From positions 124,001 through 188,000 of the forward strand of contig CANTFK010000863.1 in NCBI GenBank assembly GCA_947646735.1: 64,000 nucleotides of DNA. The letters run 5' to 3'. The position numbers and the translations under genes were made by a program. This DNA is from Peronospora farinosa. Taxonomy: Eukaryota > Oomycota > Peronosporomycetes > Peronosporales > Peronosporaceae. The notes beneath the pieces are model-generated. The model was not told the DNA's origin, did no database searches, and saw only the letters and a program-made list of their open reading frames with translations. Positions within the stretch are counted from its first letter, which is position 1. Each line of letters opens with the position of its first letter. This document shows positions 19,900 through 30,361 of this stretch, one piece after another.

Positions 19900-20875
19900 A
19901 TGCATGTGCTCCTTGATGACGACACTATCGTGTTATCAACAGCGTCGACCCATGAACGACCTCTTGGAGGCGTCATAGGCGAGCTGGATGCGAAAAGCGT
20001 GAGCGAAGCTCAGCGCTTTGTGGATGAGCGATTAGCCATCACACGTAAAGTCCGTGACGCGATGGCAAGCGCACATAACAAGCGAAAATATGATGCAGAT
20101 CAGCATGGTCGCAAAAACAATGAACACTTTAGTGTTGAGGACAAAGTGCTATCAAGTACTGCTACCCTACCTAAACATGCAATTTCTGTACTACCTGGTG
20201 GTACTACTAAGCTATTGCCCCGATTCATTGGGCCCTTTACAGTGGTTGAAGAAGTTGGAGACCTAAATTATAGTCTCACTCTCCCAACGTATATGAAGAC
20301 GCACCCCGTATTTTACGTGGGTCGTCTGAAATGGTATGTAGATCCACAAGAGATCACATACCCACATCAGTCTAACGAGACCGATGGTGAAGTCGACTGT
20401 GAGTCGAGCGTCGTGGCCAATCAGGTGACGAGGAAGCCGATAGGCTCCCCGTATACGAGCCAGGAGATAGAGGAATCGGTGATCGAAGAGGACTCCGCGT
20501 TGGACGCGGGTCTACATCACCAGTCGCTAGTGTATGTCCAAACATATCTTCAGGCGGTCATATCACTGACGGTCCCTCGTCCTCACAGAGCGTAGATCCG
20601 AAGTCAGTCGCGAAACGACTCTCAAGATCAGCCACCTCTTTCTTCAGCGCAGCGATCTCCGCCTGCGACTAGACGACAACAGGATAGGCAGCCGCGAATA
20701 GTTGGGCAAACTTGCCGCTCTTATCGGGTGCCACCTGTGCTGGTGGATGCAGGTGGGAACACACGCTTTCTTGTTGGAAGGTTTTTGGCCCACCGCCACG
20801 CCAAGCAAAAGCTTCAGATCCTTGTCCAGTGGAAGGGGTACCTGAGACGTTTTGACTTTCGATCGACGCGTTGAG
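19900..20875 (+). pseudogene. Element C integrase C-terminal module and chromodomain
   Basis: The frame 19900-20595 contains LLPRFIGPFTVVEEVGD (GPY/F module) and HPVFYVGRLKWY. A single TAG at 20593-20595 is followed, in the same frame, by a Ser/Gln/Arg-rich linker and from about 20725 by VPPVLVDAGGNTRFLVGRFL, then LQILVQWKGYL. This is the first half of a chromodomain, after which the frame is lost. The linker and chromodomain are antisense to the ORF at 20558-20902. Confidence 0.7.
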
Positions 20876-20902
20876 AGTCGACGTGCCTGGGCTGGTGGCT
20901 GC
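20558..20902 (-). pseudogene. Remnant of the antisense accessory ORF in element C
   Basis: The minus strand is open from 20902 to 20558 apart from one TAG near 20670. It ends with QAEIAALKKEVADLESRF, a short coiled coil, and a stop at 20558-20560. Before that comes a Gly/Pro/Ser-rich segment (VAPDKSGKFAQLFAAA). Place, orientation, coiled-coil end and codon phase relative to the chromodomain frame are as in elements B and D. The Trp-rich N-terminal part is not recognisable in 20930-21900. The overlap region could look conserved only because the sense strand is conserved; the coiled coil lies opposite a linker, which argues against that. Confidence 0.5.
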
Positions 20903-20929
20903 TTATAAGCAGAAGCACCAGACACACTC

Positions 20930-21918
20930 GCTCTGCTTATTCCTAAAGGACTAGCAGGGGTAGCGTAAACAGAAGGAGTTGGGGTATGTTTTCACCTAAT
21001 AACTCCCTCGCACGCGTCATAGCGAAGTTGATTCGCTGCGACCGATGTTTCACTGCATCTACATGCGGTATGACACGGCGCATAAATCTGCTTCGTATTC
21101 GTCAGTTGTTTCATTCGAACGAAACACGACGGGGTAGGGAAAGCACGACCTAGTGCTTTGTCTTTTCTTTTCCATGATAGAAAGACTCTAAGAGCTTATT
21201 GGCATCAATAGTGGCACGCCTTAAAAGCGTCGCACTATTTAAATGCCAGCGTGGCCGCTCGGATGGAGGTGGCATTGGTGGCAAGCAACCACTCACGTAG
21301 CTACCCTCGCGACGGCGAGCTAGTGAGGCCGACTGTGAAGTCTATGGGAAATTTTGCTCACCCTCGCCTGAGTCTAACTCTGTATTATGAATTGTCAAGA
21401 CTGCAGACGTAGAGTTAACAAAAGCGGAGGATTTAGAAACTCCGACCTGTTGTTCAGCCGCGGCTGCTTCTATCAAAAGCAGCGCACTCAGTTTTGGTCG
21501 CTGCGATTGTTGGCGCAGACGACGAGGCATGACCCTCGCTGTCAGGAAGCATGGAGGCTTCCTGAAGGTTGGATGCCTCTAATGATGGGTACATATGCCC
21601 ATCAATTCACTGTGATCATCACCACTTGGGGTGATGTCAATGGTGTGTTCTCATTGTAATCCACAAGGAAAGGCAGATCTTCCTTCATCCGCACAATAGT
21701 GGGATGGACCAGTATATCTGCTGACAAGCTGACATCGAGATGTCGGCGTTGTCACAGAGACACTTAGCGACGGCTGCATATCATCTCGGCGCGTGCGCTT
21801 AGTTTTGTTCTAATGGGCGCCTTCGCAGGCGAACCATCAGCCTTTCCACGTTTCGGTGGCATCGTATCTTTATTCGATAATTTACAAAATGCAAAAATCG
21901 TCTTAATGAGGGGGATGA
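20930..21918 (+). other. Element C 3' untranslated region with polypurine tract
   Basis: About 1 kb with no open frame longer than 90 codons in either direction that shows a recognisable family. It contains short inverted repeats (for example around 21380 and 21700). The end, GAGGGGGATGA at 21908-21918, is the polypurine tract beside the 3' LTR. Confidence 0.5.
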
Positions 21919-22524
21919 TGTAACGGGCTAACTATTACACGGTTCGTTGAGTATTGAATACTTAACAGGTAGGCCTAAATGGGTACGAGGTATCTTAGGC
22001 CTGCCACTTGGGTGCTGCACATCAATGTGACCCACCCTCGCGAATGTGATATCCATGGATGAATTCACATTTAACGAGGATGACGCCAGTTGGGACTGGG
22101 CATCATGGTGACGCTTCAGACGGACGTCATCAGCGAGTTCTAATATATATTTTAAGCTTGCACGACAGGACACGCTTCTTAAGAGACGCGTATCCATTTT
22201 TTGCATAATGAGCCAATCAGTAGTTAGATTTATATTTAGTTTAATTTCTATTAAATATAAGTCAGTCTTGAATTTACTAAACATCGCACACTGCTCACTA
22301 GAAGCTGTATAAGCTTCTGCGTGTCGTAAGTGTAGCTCTTGTCTTAGCAGTTCGTTGCGCGGTTCGCTCCAAAGCGACCGGCAACGGTTGGTTCGGCGCT
22401 TCAAGCGACTGACTAACGCAACCACCACCGAACGCGAGGTAAGACGGTATAACCACTTCCTCGCGCTGCTTGATGGTGTGCCCGCGTAGTACGTGGCAGC
22501 TTCTTTACGAAGTGTCCGTCTACA
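21919..22524 (+). repeat. Element C 3' LTR
   Basis: It starts TGTAACGGGCTAAC directly after the purine tract and ends GTCTACA. It matches 13758-14363 along its length. It contains an AGGCCTAA/TTAGGCCT stem near 21970-22000, where the 5' LTR has a stem of different sequence. Confidence 0.85.
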
Positions 22525-22568
22525 GATACATTGCAGGGTGATGATGACACCACGGCTCTGGCTGCGCA

Positions 22569-22818
22569 TGTAATGGGGCACCCTCCAACTTTACTCTTAG
22601 AGTGTAATCTACCTTCACTAAGTACAGTTAAAGCAGGTGCCTCAAAGCCTTAAGTACACGGACGGAGTCAGAGAAAGCTATACGGCGTAGTGACGCACTT
22701 TGTTGTTAGTGAAAAGAGAATTGTATATGATATAGTTAAACTGTGTAATAAAACTATCTGTTATAATCTTGTCTTAACTATATCAGACTACAACTTTGTA
22801 TGTTGACCACTTATTCTC
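22569..22818 (-). repeat. Truncated older LTR of the element D family
   Basis: The 250 bp from TGTAATGGGGCACCCTCC parallel the first 250 bp of the element D LTR with many differences, then stop at GACCACTTATTCTC. There the true element D LTR starts again with the same TGTAATGGGG. The rest of this older LTR is not found on the other side of D. Confidence 0.75.
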
Positions 22819-23274
22819 TGTAATGGGGCACCCTCCGACTATACTGATTACAGTATAGTCTACTTTCACTGATTACAGTGAAAGCAGGTGTCTCAATTAC
22901 CTCACGTACACGTGAGCAGAGGAAGGAATCAACTAAACAAACGCTTAGTTGAGAAGGAAAAGAAAACTGTATTTAATATAGTTAACTGTCTAATAAAACT
23001 AATCTGTTATAACCTAAGTTAACTATATTAAACTACAACTATGTATGTTGACGACTTGCCCTCCACTCATTGCGCGCGTCCATCGGTCATTGGTCAGCGC
23101 GTTGGTTGATATGATGGCCCATATCAACCAATGAGAGGGCATCCCCAACTTCAATGAGATCTAGGGACAATATTATAAAAAATATTATATTGTCACATAT
23201 TATTAGTTATATTAATATTTTTATTGACACTTCATATAAGTGTCAATATTATGTAACGGGCTCACCCCGTTACA
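22819..23274 (-). repeat. Element D LTR (3' LTR), packed with inverted repeats
   Basis: 456 bp, TGTAATGGGG ... CCCGTTACA on the plus strand. It holds at least nine perfect inverted repeats: 22837-22860 (10 bp arms, loop ATTA), 22863-22884 (9 bp arms, loop ATTA), 22901-22916, 22930-22951, 22972-23032 (15 bp arms), 23102-23131 (12 bp arms), 23166-23194, 23223-23247 (10 bp arms) and 23252-23274 (9 bp arms). Together they span more than half of the LTR. Confidence 0.92.
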
Positions 23275-23286
23275 TCCCCCTCTCAA
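23275..23286 (-). promoter_or_regulatory. Polypurine tract of element D
   Basis: The minus strand reads a TTGAGAGGGGGA run next to the 3' LTR, the expected plus-strand primer position. Confidence 0.6.
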
Positions 23287-23367
23287 CCAACAGTCACATT
23301 AGTGACTGTTAGTGACTATAGGAAAGGAGCACTTGTTGGGTTTTCTTTCATTCAACAATTTTACGCT

Positions 23368-24909
23368 ATGACAAATTCAATGCGCGTCGCTGCTAAGGCA
23401 GCTAAGAGCTCGGCTGCACGCCTGTGTGCAGCCGCTACTGAGGCTTCACAGCCTCAGCCAGCAGACACATTAGTGTCTGCTGGAAGTCAACATTAGCCTT
23501 CAACGCCTGTTGCAGGCTCACGTAGCGCTTCGCCACGTGAAGATGTTGACCCAGAGTTAGTCGTTGACTACTCTGGTGAGTCGGATGACGCATCCTACTC
23601 AAAGCCACCTGTGTCACTCCCGGGCTCTTCCCGGGGTGATACCTCGTCGTCGAATGTTACGAAGAGGGATCGTGGTACATTGAGTGAATCAATGTACCGT
23701 GAAATGTTCGGGTCGTCTGATGAATCAGACGACTCGCCAAACGAGTCGAAGGATAGTGACTCGGGTGGGGACCGTAAGGGTGATGTCAGTGCTTCTACTG
23801 ACATCAATGCTCGTAGTGTGGGTACTTCTGTTGACAGGTGTCGGTACTTCTGTTGACACCACGCAGGAGGCTTTAGACCGCAACGTATTGCGTCTTGCTC
23901 CTGATCGCAAGCCATGGATGCTACCTAAGCATCTGCTTGATAGTTGGTCTGGAAAGACCAACGAACGGTTTCCCATACTGTTGTTTGATGCGTCAAAGCT
24001 TCATGGCCTTGACGCCAGTGCGAAGAACCTTCGCACTGAGAACGACTATTACATCGATGTGTTTCTGGAACATCGATGGTATGGCCCACACAAGAAGCGT
24101 GAGGCTGACGCGCTCCTCCAATCTTGGAACGCGTTTATCACCAACTTTTTAAACGTTGGGAAAGAGGCTTGGTTTCAAAGACTTTATGCTAGCCGCAATA
24201 AGTTTGAGAAACGAAGTACTTCCGGTGCATGCTATCGTTTGCACTGGTTATCTAGAGAGGCAGGCCTGTTATACCTCTCTTGGGGCGATCCATGTCCGGG
24301 GTGCCTGAGCACCTCGTCAAGAGCGCCTAAGGAGGCGTACCTCCTTACTGAGCCCTGGTGGAGGGCTCGCATCTCTTCTGAGATGCGTGAAGGGATTGCT
24401 ACTTTGCAATCCCTTTACGAGCGCGCTGGGCGCTCGTTTTCCGATGGTCCTTCACCATCGGGTGTCCCTTGTCGTACTGTTCGACAAGGCCGGGAACGTC
24501 GGCCATCAGTTGGGCCCGAGGTTCCAGCTATCCGCCGAAGGCGGATAACCACACCACCGAACGAGATAACTCGTCCGACGTCCCTTCACCTCGCGGTGAT
24601 TTAGTATGTGTTCCACGAGGAAGCGATTCCCACCATGGGAGTCCACTAGCGGATGCGGTGGTGGAGGGAAAACCCTGTCCGATTCTTTCATCGGACTTGT
24701 CTGCTGAGTTAGACGGGTTTTCCCGTGTAACTCGTGAGCTACGTTGTGGTGTTGATCACGAACGGGATAAGCGTCGCCGCTTAGAGGACATTGTGCGACA
24801 GCTTGGGTTTGACCTTGAGAAGTCTCGGGCAAAAAATGCTGTCGCACGATTGGAGAATGAACGGCGACTTCATTCTCTAAGTAACGAGCTGACGACAGCT
24901 CGTCAGTAG
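23368..24909 (+). pseudogene. Antisense accessory ORF of element D (Ser-rich region, Trp-rich domain, coiled coil)
   Basis: Opposite to gag-pol, the frame opens with MTNSMRVAAKAAKSS and a Ser/Asp-rich region. It then has a domain with ADALLQSWNAFI and, 57 residues after that SW, a C-x-x-C (DPCPGC). It ends with a charged coiled coil (KRRRLEDIVRQLGFDLEK ... ERRLHSLSNEL) and a stop at 24909. It is broken by a TAG at 23494-23496, by a 22 bp tandem duplication near 23818-23862, and by a one-base loss near 24521 that also breaks the chromodomain frame on the other strand. The same domain order occurs in element B. No known family is recognised. Confidence 0.65.
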
Positions 24910-25651
24910 ATCGTCCAATATCATGGGACGATCTAATCTCTACACGACCAGGTATCGAACCTGGTTCGTGACAACAAGAATCTGAAGGGGATTCTTGAGT
25001 GTAATGGCTATCTTCGTCGTTCGAAGAAGCCGCGTACTGAACGTACGGACGAAGACGTCACACGTAAAACGTAGGATGCGTACGCATCCTGCGTGGCAAC
25101 TCAATCGTGTATGCTTTGCCTAGGCGGCGCAATACACGAAACGGTACGATGTACTTGGGCAACAATTTATTGCTGCCCACGTTAGTCACTACATGTTTAG
25201 GTAGGTTTACTGTTGACAGTAAAACTAAATCAACTTCAATAAATGTTTGAGCATTTCCCCTTCCATTATTGTCTGCGTTTCGCTTTTGCTTATCCACCGC
25301 TTCTGCGATGGAGTCTTGCACGAAACGGACTACCGCTTCACGAGTCAGCAGGAAATCTTCAGCTGACTCGTTGCTTTTGGCTGCAGTGCATTGTGAATGC
25401 ACTGTAGAGATATCGGTTACTAATTCAGCGAGAACATTACTGTTCTCACTTGTGATACCTCGAACGATGCTGGTATCTTCAGCATCGTTATCAGTAAGAG
25501 CGTCATCGCTCTTACTTTCTTCTTCTTCACCGAAGTCGAATGGTACGACTTCGTTTACTTTTGCGTCGACCATAACGTCGTCGCGTGATGAGCAAGAGCC
25601 AGATTGGTTTTCGCTCGAGCGAGTCCCTCCCCCCCCTTTAATTAGAGTCAC
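24506..25651 (-). pseudogene. Element D integrase C-terminal module and chromodomain
   Basis: The frame from 25651 reads an Asp/Glu-rich segment, LLSTVNLPKHVVTNVGSNKL, LLPKYIVPFRVLRRLG (GPY/F-like) and HPTFYV. A TGA at 25058-25060 stands where Gly of the FYVGRL motif belongs. In the same frame the sequence then stays open to PHPLVDSHGGNRFLVEHIL, RTSYLVRWCGYPPSADSW, an obvious chromodomain. One base is missing right after SW, and the tail (LMADVPGLVEQYDKG) continues in the next frame. From 24909 down, the region is antisense to the accessory ORF. Confidence 0.8.
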
Positions 25652-25693
25652 CCTCTACTAAGGTGGGGGGGACACGTAAATGGCGAAGACCAT

Positions 25694-26890
25694 TCACGTA
25701 GAACGGTGTATGCGTCGTGGAAGCATGCACGGAGTTGTTGATGGCGAGTTCGACCATCGACAAGAACTCACTCCAACTCGTAAACGAGTGGACGTACCCT
25801 CGAAGAATCTCTTCGAAGCGCGATTGGCGCGTTCAGTCTGACCATCAGTTTCTAGATGGTCAGAAGTAGACATTGTGATCCGTGTTTCAAGTTTTTGGAA
25901 CACGGAACGCCAAAACTCAGCCGTGAACCGGGGGTCCCTATCGGACACAATTTCACGGGGTAAACCGTGCAATCGAAAGATTTTATCGATAAACACTCGA
26001 GCACAGCCCTCTACTGTTATCAAGTCAGGTACAGCAACAAGATGAATCATCTTAATGAACCTGTCTACAAACACGAGAATACCATTATTCCCTTGAGCGT
26101 CTTTGGGGAACCCAAAGACGAAGTTTATTGATACGGACTCCCAGCACTCTGCCGTAACAGGTAGAGGCTGCAATGGTGCACGGAGTGAAGGACTAGGCTT
26201 CACTCGTTGACACACCTCGCAAGCACGCACGTACTTGCGCACAAACTTATACTGACGTGGCCAGTAAAAGTCGCGACTGACCGTGAGGTAAGTCTTCTCA
26301 CGGCCGCGATGCCCACTTATTGGTGCATCGTGACATTCAAACATGATCCGTAACCTGAGATCATGTTGTGGCGGTACAACGACACGAGGCGTGTCGTTGT
26401 TGACGGCTGTGTAGTACAGTAAGCCGTCCCGCTGGGTGTATCGATCGAGAGAAGATCGATACATGGCAGACAAGCGTTTCTTAGCTTGCGTGGATAGGTC
26501 CTTGAGGTACTCCATCAGGCGTACAAGATCATTATCTTGTGCGCATGCCCTTCTAATGTCGTCGAGTAAGCTCGACGACAAGACGCTAGTACTCAGCGTG
26601 GCGACAGTGGTGCTCACATCACTGTCGGATTGCACAGTCGGCTCTAGGTCAGGCCGACGTGAAAGAGCATTGGCGACGACGTTAAGTCGTCCCGGTTTAT
26701 ACTTCACGGAGAAGTTGTACTCCGCGAAGAACGACAACCATCTCGCCATTCGTTGCGAGAGGTGTGGAATATTTACAGCCATGCGTAGTGACGCATGGTT
26801 TGTATACACAATGAACGGTCTATCTCCTAAGAGATAGACGCGAAACTTAGCCAGTGCATACTTCATGGCAAGGAGTTCCTTGTCATTCAC
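25694..26890 (-). pseudogene. Element D RNase H second half and integrase, first catalytic Asp lost
   Basis: The frame covers KELLAMKYALAKFRVYLLG, YTNHASLR, NVVANALSRRPDLE, then integrase with HRGREKTYLTVSRDFYWP, CEVCQRVKPSPS, SVSINFVFGF, IVSDRDPRF and ETDGQTERANR. In the first catalytic block the Asp is Asn (codon AAC near 26128), and in RNase H the YTDH motif is YTNH. Upstream it is separated from RT by a TAA where YQSRQL is expected. Both D-to-N changes are G-to-A on the coding strand. Confidence 0.82.
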
Positions 26891-26926
26891 CGGGTAATTG
26901 CGCTCGGCCGGTTGCAGCTGACGCGA

Positions 26927-28118
26927 TTAATAACAGACGACACGCTCCGCGCCGTCTGTATCATATTGCATCAGTGCACAGCCGATTGCAAAATCACTGG
27001 CGTCACAGACCACATGAAATGGTCTGTCCTGATCGGCAATCGCCAATACTGGCGATTGCATCAAGCTTTGCTTGATATGTTCAAAGGAACGCTGACAGTC
27101 AGCGTTCCAGTTCCACTTTACATTTTTCTTGAGTAAACAAGAAAGATGTACTGTCATTTCGGCGTAATTGCGCGAGTACTTGTGCAAGTACGCCGCTAGC
27201 CCAAGGAACTTCCTTAGTCCCTTGACTTCAACTGGCACTGGCCAGTCGGTGATCGCCTTGATCTTCTCTGGATCAGGGCGTACGCCGTTCTTTCCGACGA
27301 TGCACCCAAGAAGTGGTATTTCGCTAGCTGCGAATATACACTTCATGAGAATGGCGTACAACTTATGCTCGCGCATAAATGTAAGAACCTTACGGACGTG
27401 GAGTCTATGGACTTTCCACGTCTGTTTTTCCGTCCATAGCCCGACTATGGACAAACTCATCATCGAAGTAACTCGGTGCGAATTCGCGCACCGGTCTCAA
27501 TAGATGTATAACGCATCTATTGAATATGGCTGGTGCATTACTAAGCCCTTGCGGCATCACCAACCATTCCTAGAGCATACCACTGGGAGTGCTCACTGCT
27601 GTGTACGGGACGTCCCGTTCACGCATTAGGATCTGATAGAAACCATCCATCAGATCCATGGACGAAAAGATAGTACTCTTAGACATGCCATCTATAGGTA
27701 CGTCCTTTCTCGTTGTAGGCGTTTGCGCCGGTATCGTTGCAGCATTCAACTTATTGAACGCGTGTACTATCCGCCACCCTCCTGTAGCCTTGCGCACACA
27801 GAAGGTCGGAGAGCGGTGAGGGGAAGTTGACTCTCTCACATGGCCCGCAGCTAGGCGATCGGCAAAGAACTTGTTGATCGCCTCGACCTGTTCCCGAGGC
27901 AGTGGCCACTGCTTCATGACACAATATTTTGTGCTAGGAACAAGGTCGATCTCGTGTCGAGTACCTTTATCCTTAGGCAACTCGCACGGAACGGATTCAG
28001 GGAATACATCCTTGAATTCGACCAAATCCTTGTACGAATGATTTGACTTCAGCGAATCCCAGGATTGCGATATATCTCTCTCAATCCGAGTCTTCTCATC
28101 AAGGACACTCTCGTCCAT
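26927..28118 (-). pseudogene. Element D reverse transcriptase and RNase H first half
   Basis: Frame 27570-28118 encodes LPKDKGTRHEIDLVPSTKY, PTFCVRKATGGWRIVHAFNK and IFSSMDLMDGFYQILMRERD, ending at SGML where TGG (Trp) has become TAG. The sequence continues LVMPQG and SYFDDEFVHS, then shifts into 26927-27463 with GCIVGKNGVRPDPEK and FHVVCDASDFAIG. The YFDD active site is intact. Confidence 0.8.
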
Positions 28119-28525
28119 TTATGAGCTGCTGAGAATCGCGCCTCCGAAGTTAACTTCGAAGATGACTCAGTTGCCTACGCTAGAACCTAAAAGGTTCTTG
28201 CGTGATCTTCGTAGTGGCAAAGTCAAGCAGATCTGTGGGCTCGTCGTAGAGGACGAGTACATGACTGACCTTCTGTTAGCAACATTTTTTGCCGAAAACG
28301 AACGGGTTCTCATCAGATCAATCGTATAAGCGCCTACGTTTGATCCGTCATTAACCAAGACTTTTAACGTCTCGGTTACTTCCTGAGGACTTATTCCCAT
28401 CAGGGCACTATGGACTTATTCCCTCAGTGATTATTTTCGGGGACTTATTCCCGCAGGCTCGATGGAACTTGTTCCATCGACTTCCTCTATATGTGGTGGC
28501 GCAACCACAGCGAGATCCTCTACAA
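28119..28525 (-). other. Element D protease-RT linker, no intact frame
   Basis: The segment between protease and RT holds a 77-codon minus frame (MGISPQEVTETLKVLV) and a short GGACTTATTCCC repeat at about 28388, 28412 and 28440. No domain is recognised. Confidence 0.45.
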
Positions 28526-29110
28526 TCAGCTCTCCAGTTGATCTAGGATTACCGTGTTGCCGCTTCTGGGCAACCGGTTTACTCTTCGGTGAATGCTGCG
28601 CTTTAGGCGAGCATTCATGTCCCGGTCCACTCGACTTATTCGAGTGGTGGACCTTCGGCGCTGCCTGACAGTCACGCTGAGTTCTTGTGCAGTCGTACTA
28701 ACGACCGAACCACAAGTGAGGCCATCACACTCACTCGTAGTACATTCACACGCTTGTGAACGCTCCAAGACATTCATCAGATGGTCATCTGATGAACAAG
28801 CGGCAGGCATCTTCACGGTTCGATGCTGCCAGCTGACCCATGGCTCGTACCTTCTGAGCCATGGTAATCCTAGGATGACATCAAATTTGTCATCCAGATC
28901 AAGTACGATGAAATCATCATCGTACTTTTTGCCTTCAAGCGTGTAGTGAATTCCCACTACACGTTTCTTTACTGTTACGGATGCGCCAGTTGCAAGGCGC
29001 ACCGTCATCCTCGTTGGAGGGGTCTCGCGCTCAACATATTTGAGCCTACGACCATCTAGCGATTGGCGTCGAACAAAGTTGTTCGAAGCCCCACAAATTA
29101 ACTACGGCGC
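28526..29110 (-). pseudogene. Element D aspartic protease, active site lost
   Basis: Frame 28526-29008 has MTVRLATGASVTVKKRVVG, DDKFDVILGLPWLRRYEPW and VSWQHRTVKM, the second half of a Ty3 protease. Upstream, the GASNNFVRR segment that follows the catalytic D-S-G is readable at about 29061-29090. The codons before it read stop-Leu-Ile-Cys (or Val-Asn in the neighbouring frame), so the catalytic triad is absent. Confidence 0.7.
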
Positions 29111-29247
29111 GAAGTGACATGTTCATTGTCACTTCGATTTTCATAGTGATGAGGGATACCTCATCACTGGGAGCGGCAACACACAGTGACTGTGTGTTGG
29201 GAGCAACCCTCGTCAAGAGTTCCGCGAACTCTCTTGACGTTGCTGGA

Positions 29248-29890
29248 TCAGTAGGGGGCTCCGCCCCTGTTTACCTTGGCCGTTTTTTGATGGTTTACCA
29301 CGTTGTTGCGATTTCGCAGCAACGCTTTGGCACGTCCTGTCAAGTTCGACATGGCGAACTTGACCTTCATCGCATCGTCATCGATGCGACGAGCCTCAAT
29401 GGCATCGTCGAGCTCGACGAACCATCTTAACAAGGAGTCGCTTTCGACTGCCTTGTTCTTGGAGACATCAATTTTCAAGGACTCGGGTCGACGTATACAC
29501 GTCGACCCGGCAGCAAAAGCACTAGCCTGCTGTTGTCTCAACAGTTCAGACTGTTGAGCACCCTGCTGCATCAATTAGTCAGCTTGTTGAGCGCCTTGTT
29601 CTCTCAACAGGTCAAACTGTTGAGAACCTTGCTCCTGTAGTCAAGGTGAATTTCTTTACAACTTCGTCAAGTTCATGTTGTATGAACTTGGCGCTGGTTG
29701 CATGTTGGTCGTCTTCGCTAAGAGAGAGCAACATGGCACCAACGGCAGGGTTGCCGATGGTTTCAGCCATACGCTGAACCGCATTCCATTCGAGGTCACT
29801 CAAATGGCGGAAATCATCACGCGTTGCGTGATGACGTTCATCACCTGCTGATTCCATAGCGGATGGTGCGTTGGTCGCTGAACGGACCAC
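29248..29890 (-). pseudogene. Element D gag
   Basis: Frame 29612-29890 starts MVRSATNAPSAMES and has FRHLSDLEWNAVQRMAETI, similar to the HLTSVEWQALHRLA part of gag in A and B. Frame 29248-29574 has LLRWFVELDDAIEARRI and VKFAMSNLTGRAKALL, a capsid pattern. Between them a Gln-Gln-Gly-Ala-Gln-rich stretch contains stops. No CCHC knuckle is seen before the protease, so this gag may be truncated. Confidence 0.7.
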
Positions 29891-29902
29891 GAAGTGCTAC
29901 CA
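29884..29902 (-). promoter_or_regulatory. Primer-binding site of element D
   Basis: The minus strand reads TGGTAGCACTTCGTGGTCC two bases from the 5' LTR. It matches the sites of B (TGGTAGCACTTTGTAGTC) and A, and less closely C. Confidence 0.7.
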
Positions 29903-29904
29903 GG

Positions 29905-30361
29905 TATAATGGGGCACCCTCCGACTATACTGATTACAGTATAGTCTACTTTCACTGATTACAGTGAAAGCAGGTGTCTCAATTACCTCACGTACACGTG
30001 AGCAGAGGAAGGGAATCAACTAAACAAACGCTTAGTTGAGAAGGAAAAGAAAACTGTATTTAATATAGTTAACTGTCTAATAAAACTAATCTGTTATAAC
30101 CTAAGTTAACTATATTAAACTACAACTATGTATGTTGACGACTTGCCCTCCACTCATTGCGCGCGTCCATCGGTCATTGGTCAGCGCGTTGGTTGATATG
30201 ATGGCCCATATCAACCAATGAGAGGGCATCCCCAACTTCAATGAGATCTAGGGACAATATTATAAAAAATATTATATTGTCACATATTATTAGTTATAAT
30301 AATATTTTTATTGACACTTCATATAAGTGTCAATATTATGTAACGGACTCACCCCGTTACA
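29905..30361 (-). repeat. Element D LTR (5' LTR)
   Basis: 457 bp, nearly identical to 22819-23274. The terminal TG has become TA here (TATAATGGGG), and there is one extra G near 30010. The same series of inverted repeats is present. Confidence 0.92.

Larger units (their letters stand above)
13758..22524 (+). mobile_element. Element C, old Ty3/gypsy chromovirus-like element, plus strand
   Basis: LTRs of 606 bp lie at 13758-14363 and 21919-22524, and they are visibly diverged. Between them, in plus orientation, are a primer-binding site, gag, protease, linker, RT, RNase H, integrase, chromodomain and a purine tract. A Copia fragment is inserted at about 18207-18890. The flanks CGTAC and GATAC could be a decayed 5 bp target duplication. 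Many stops and shifts show that it is a fossil, although its protease and first integrase Asp are still intact. Confidence 0.88.
22819..30361 (-). mobile_element. Element D, recently inserted but coding-dead Ty3/gypsy chromovirus-like element
   Basis: LTRs at 22819-23274 and 29905-30361 differ at about four positions in 456 (one indel, three substitutions), so insertion was recent compared with B and C. The minus strand has gag, protease, RT, RNase H, integrase and chromodomain, and the plus strand has a long accessory ORF near the 3' LTR. Nevertheless the catalytic Asp of both protease and integrase is changed, and several nonsense codons interrupt pol. No target-site duplication is visible (TTCTC against GCGCA). 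Confidence 0.9.

Noticed and set aside
13758..22524. Exact target-site duplication for element C
   Set aside because: CGTAC and GATAC match at only three of five positions, too weak to claim.
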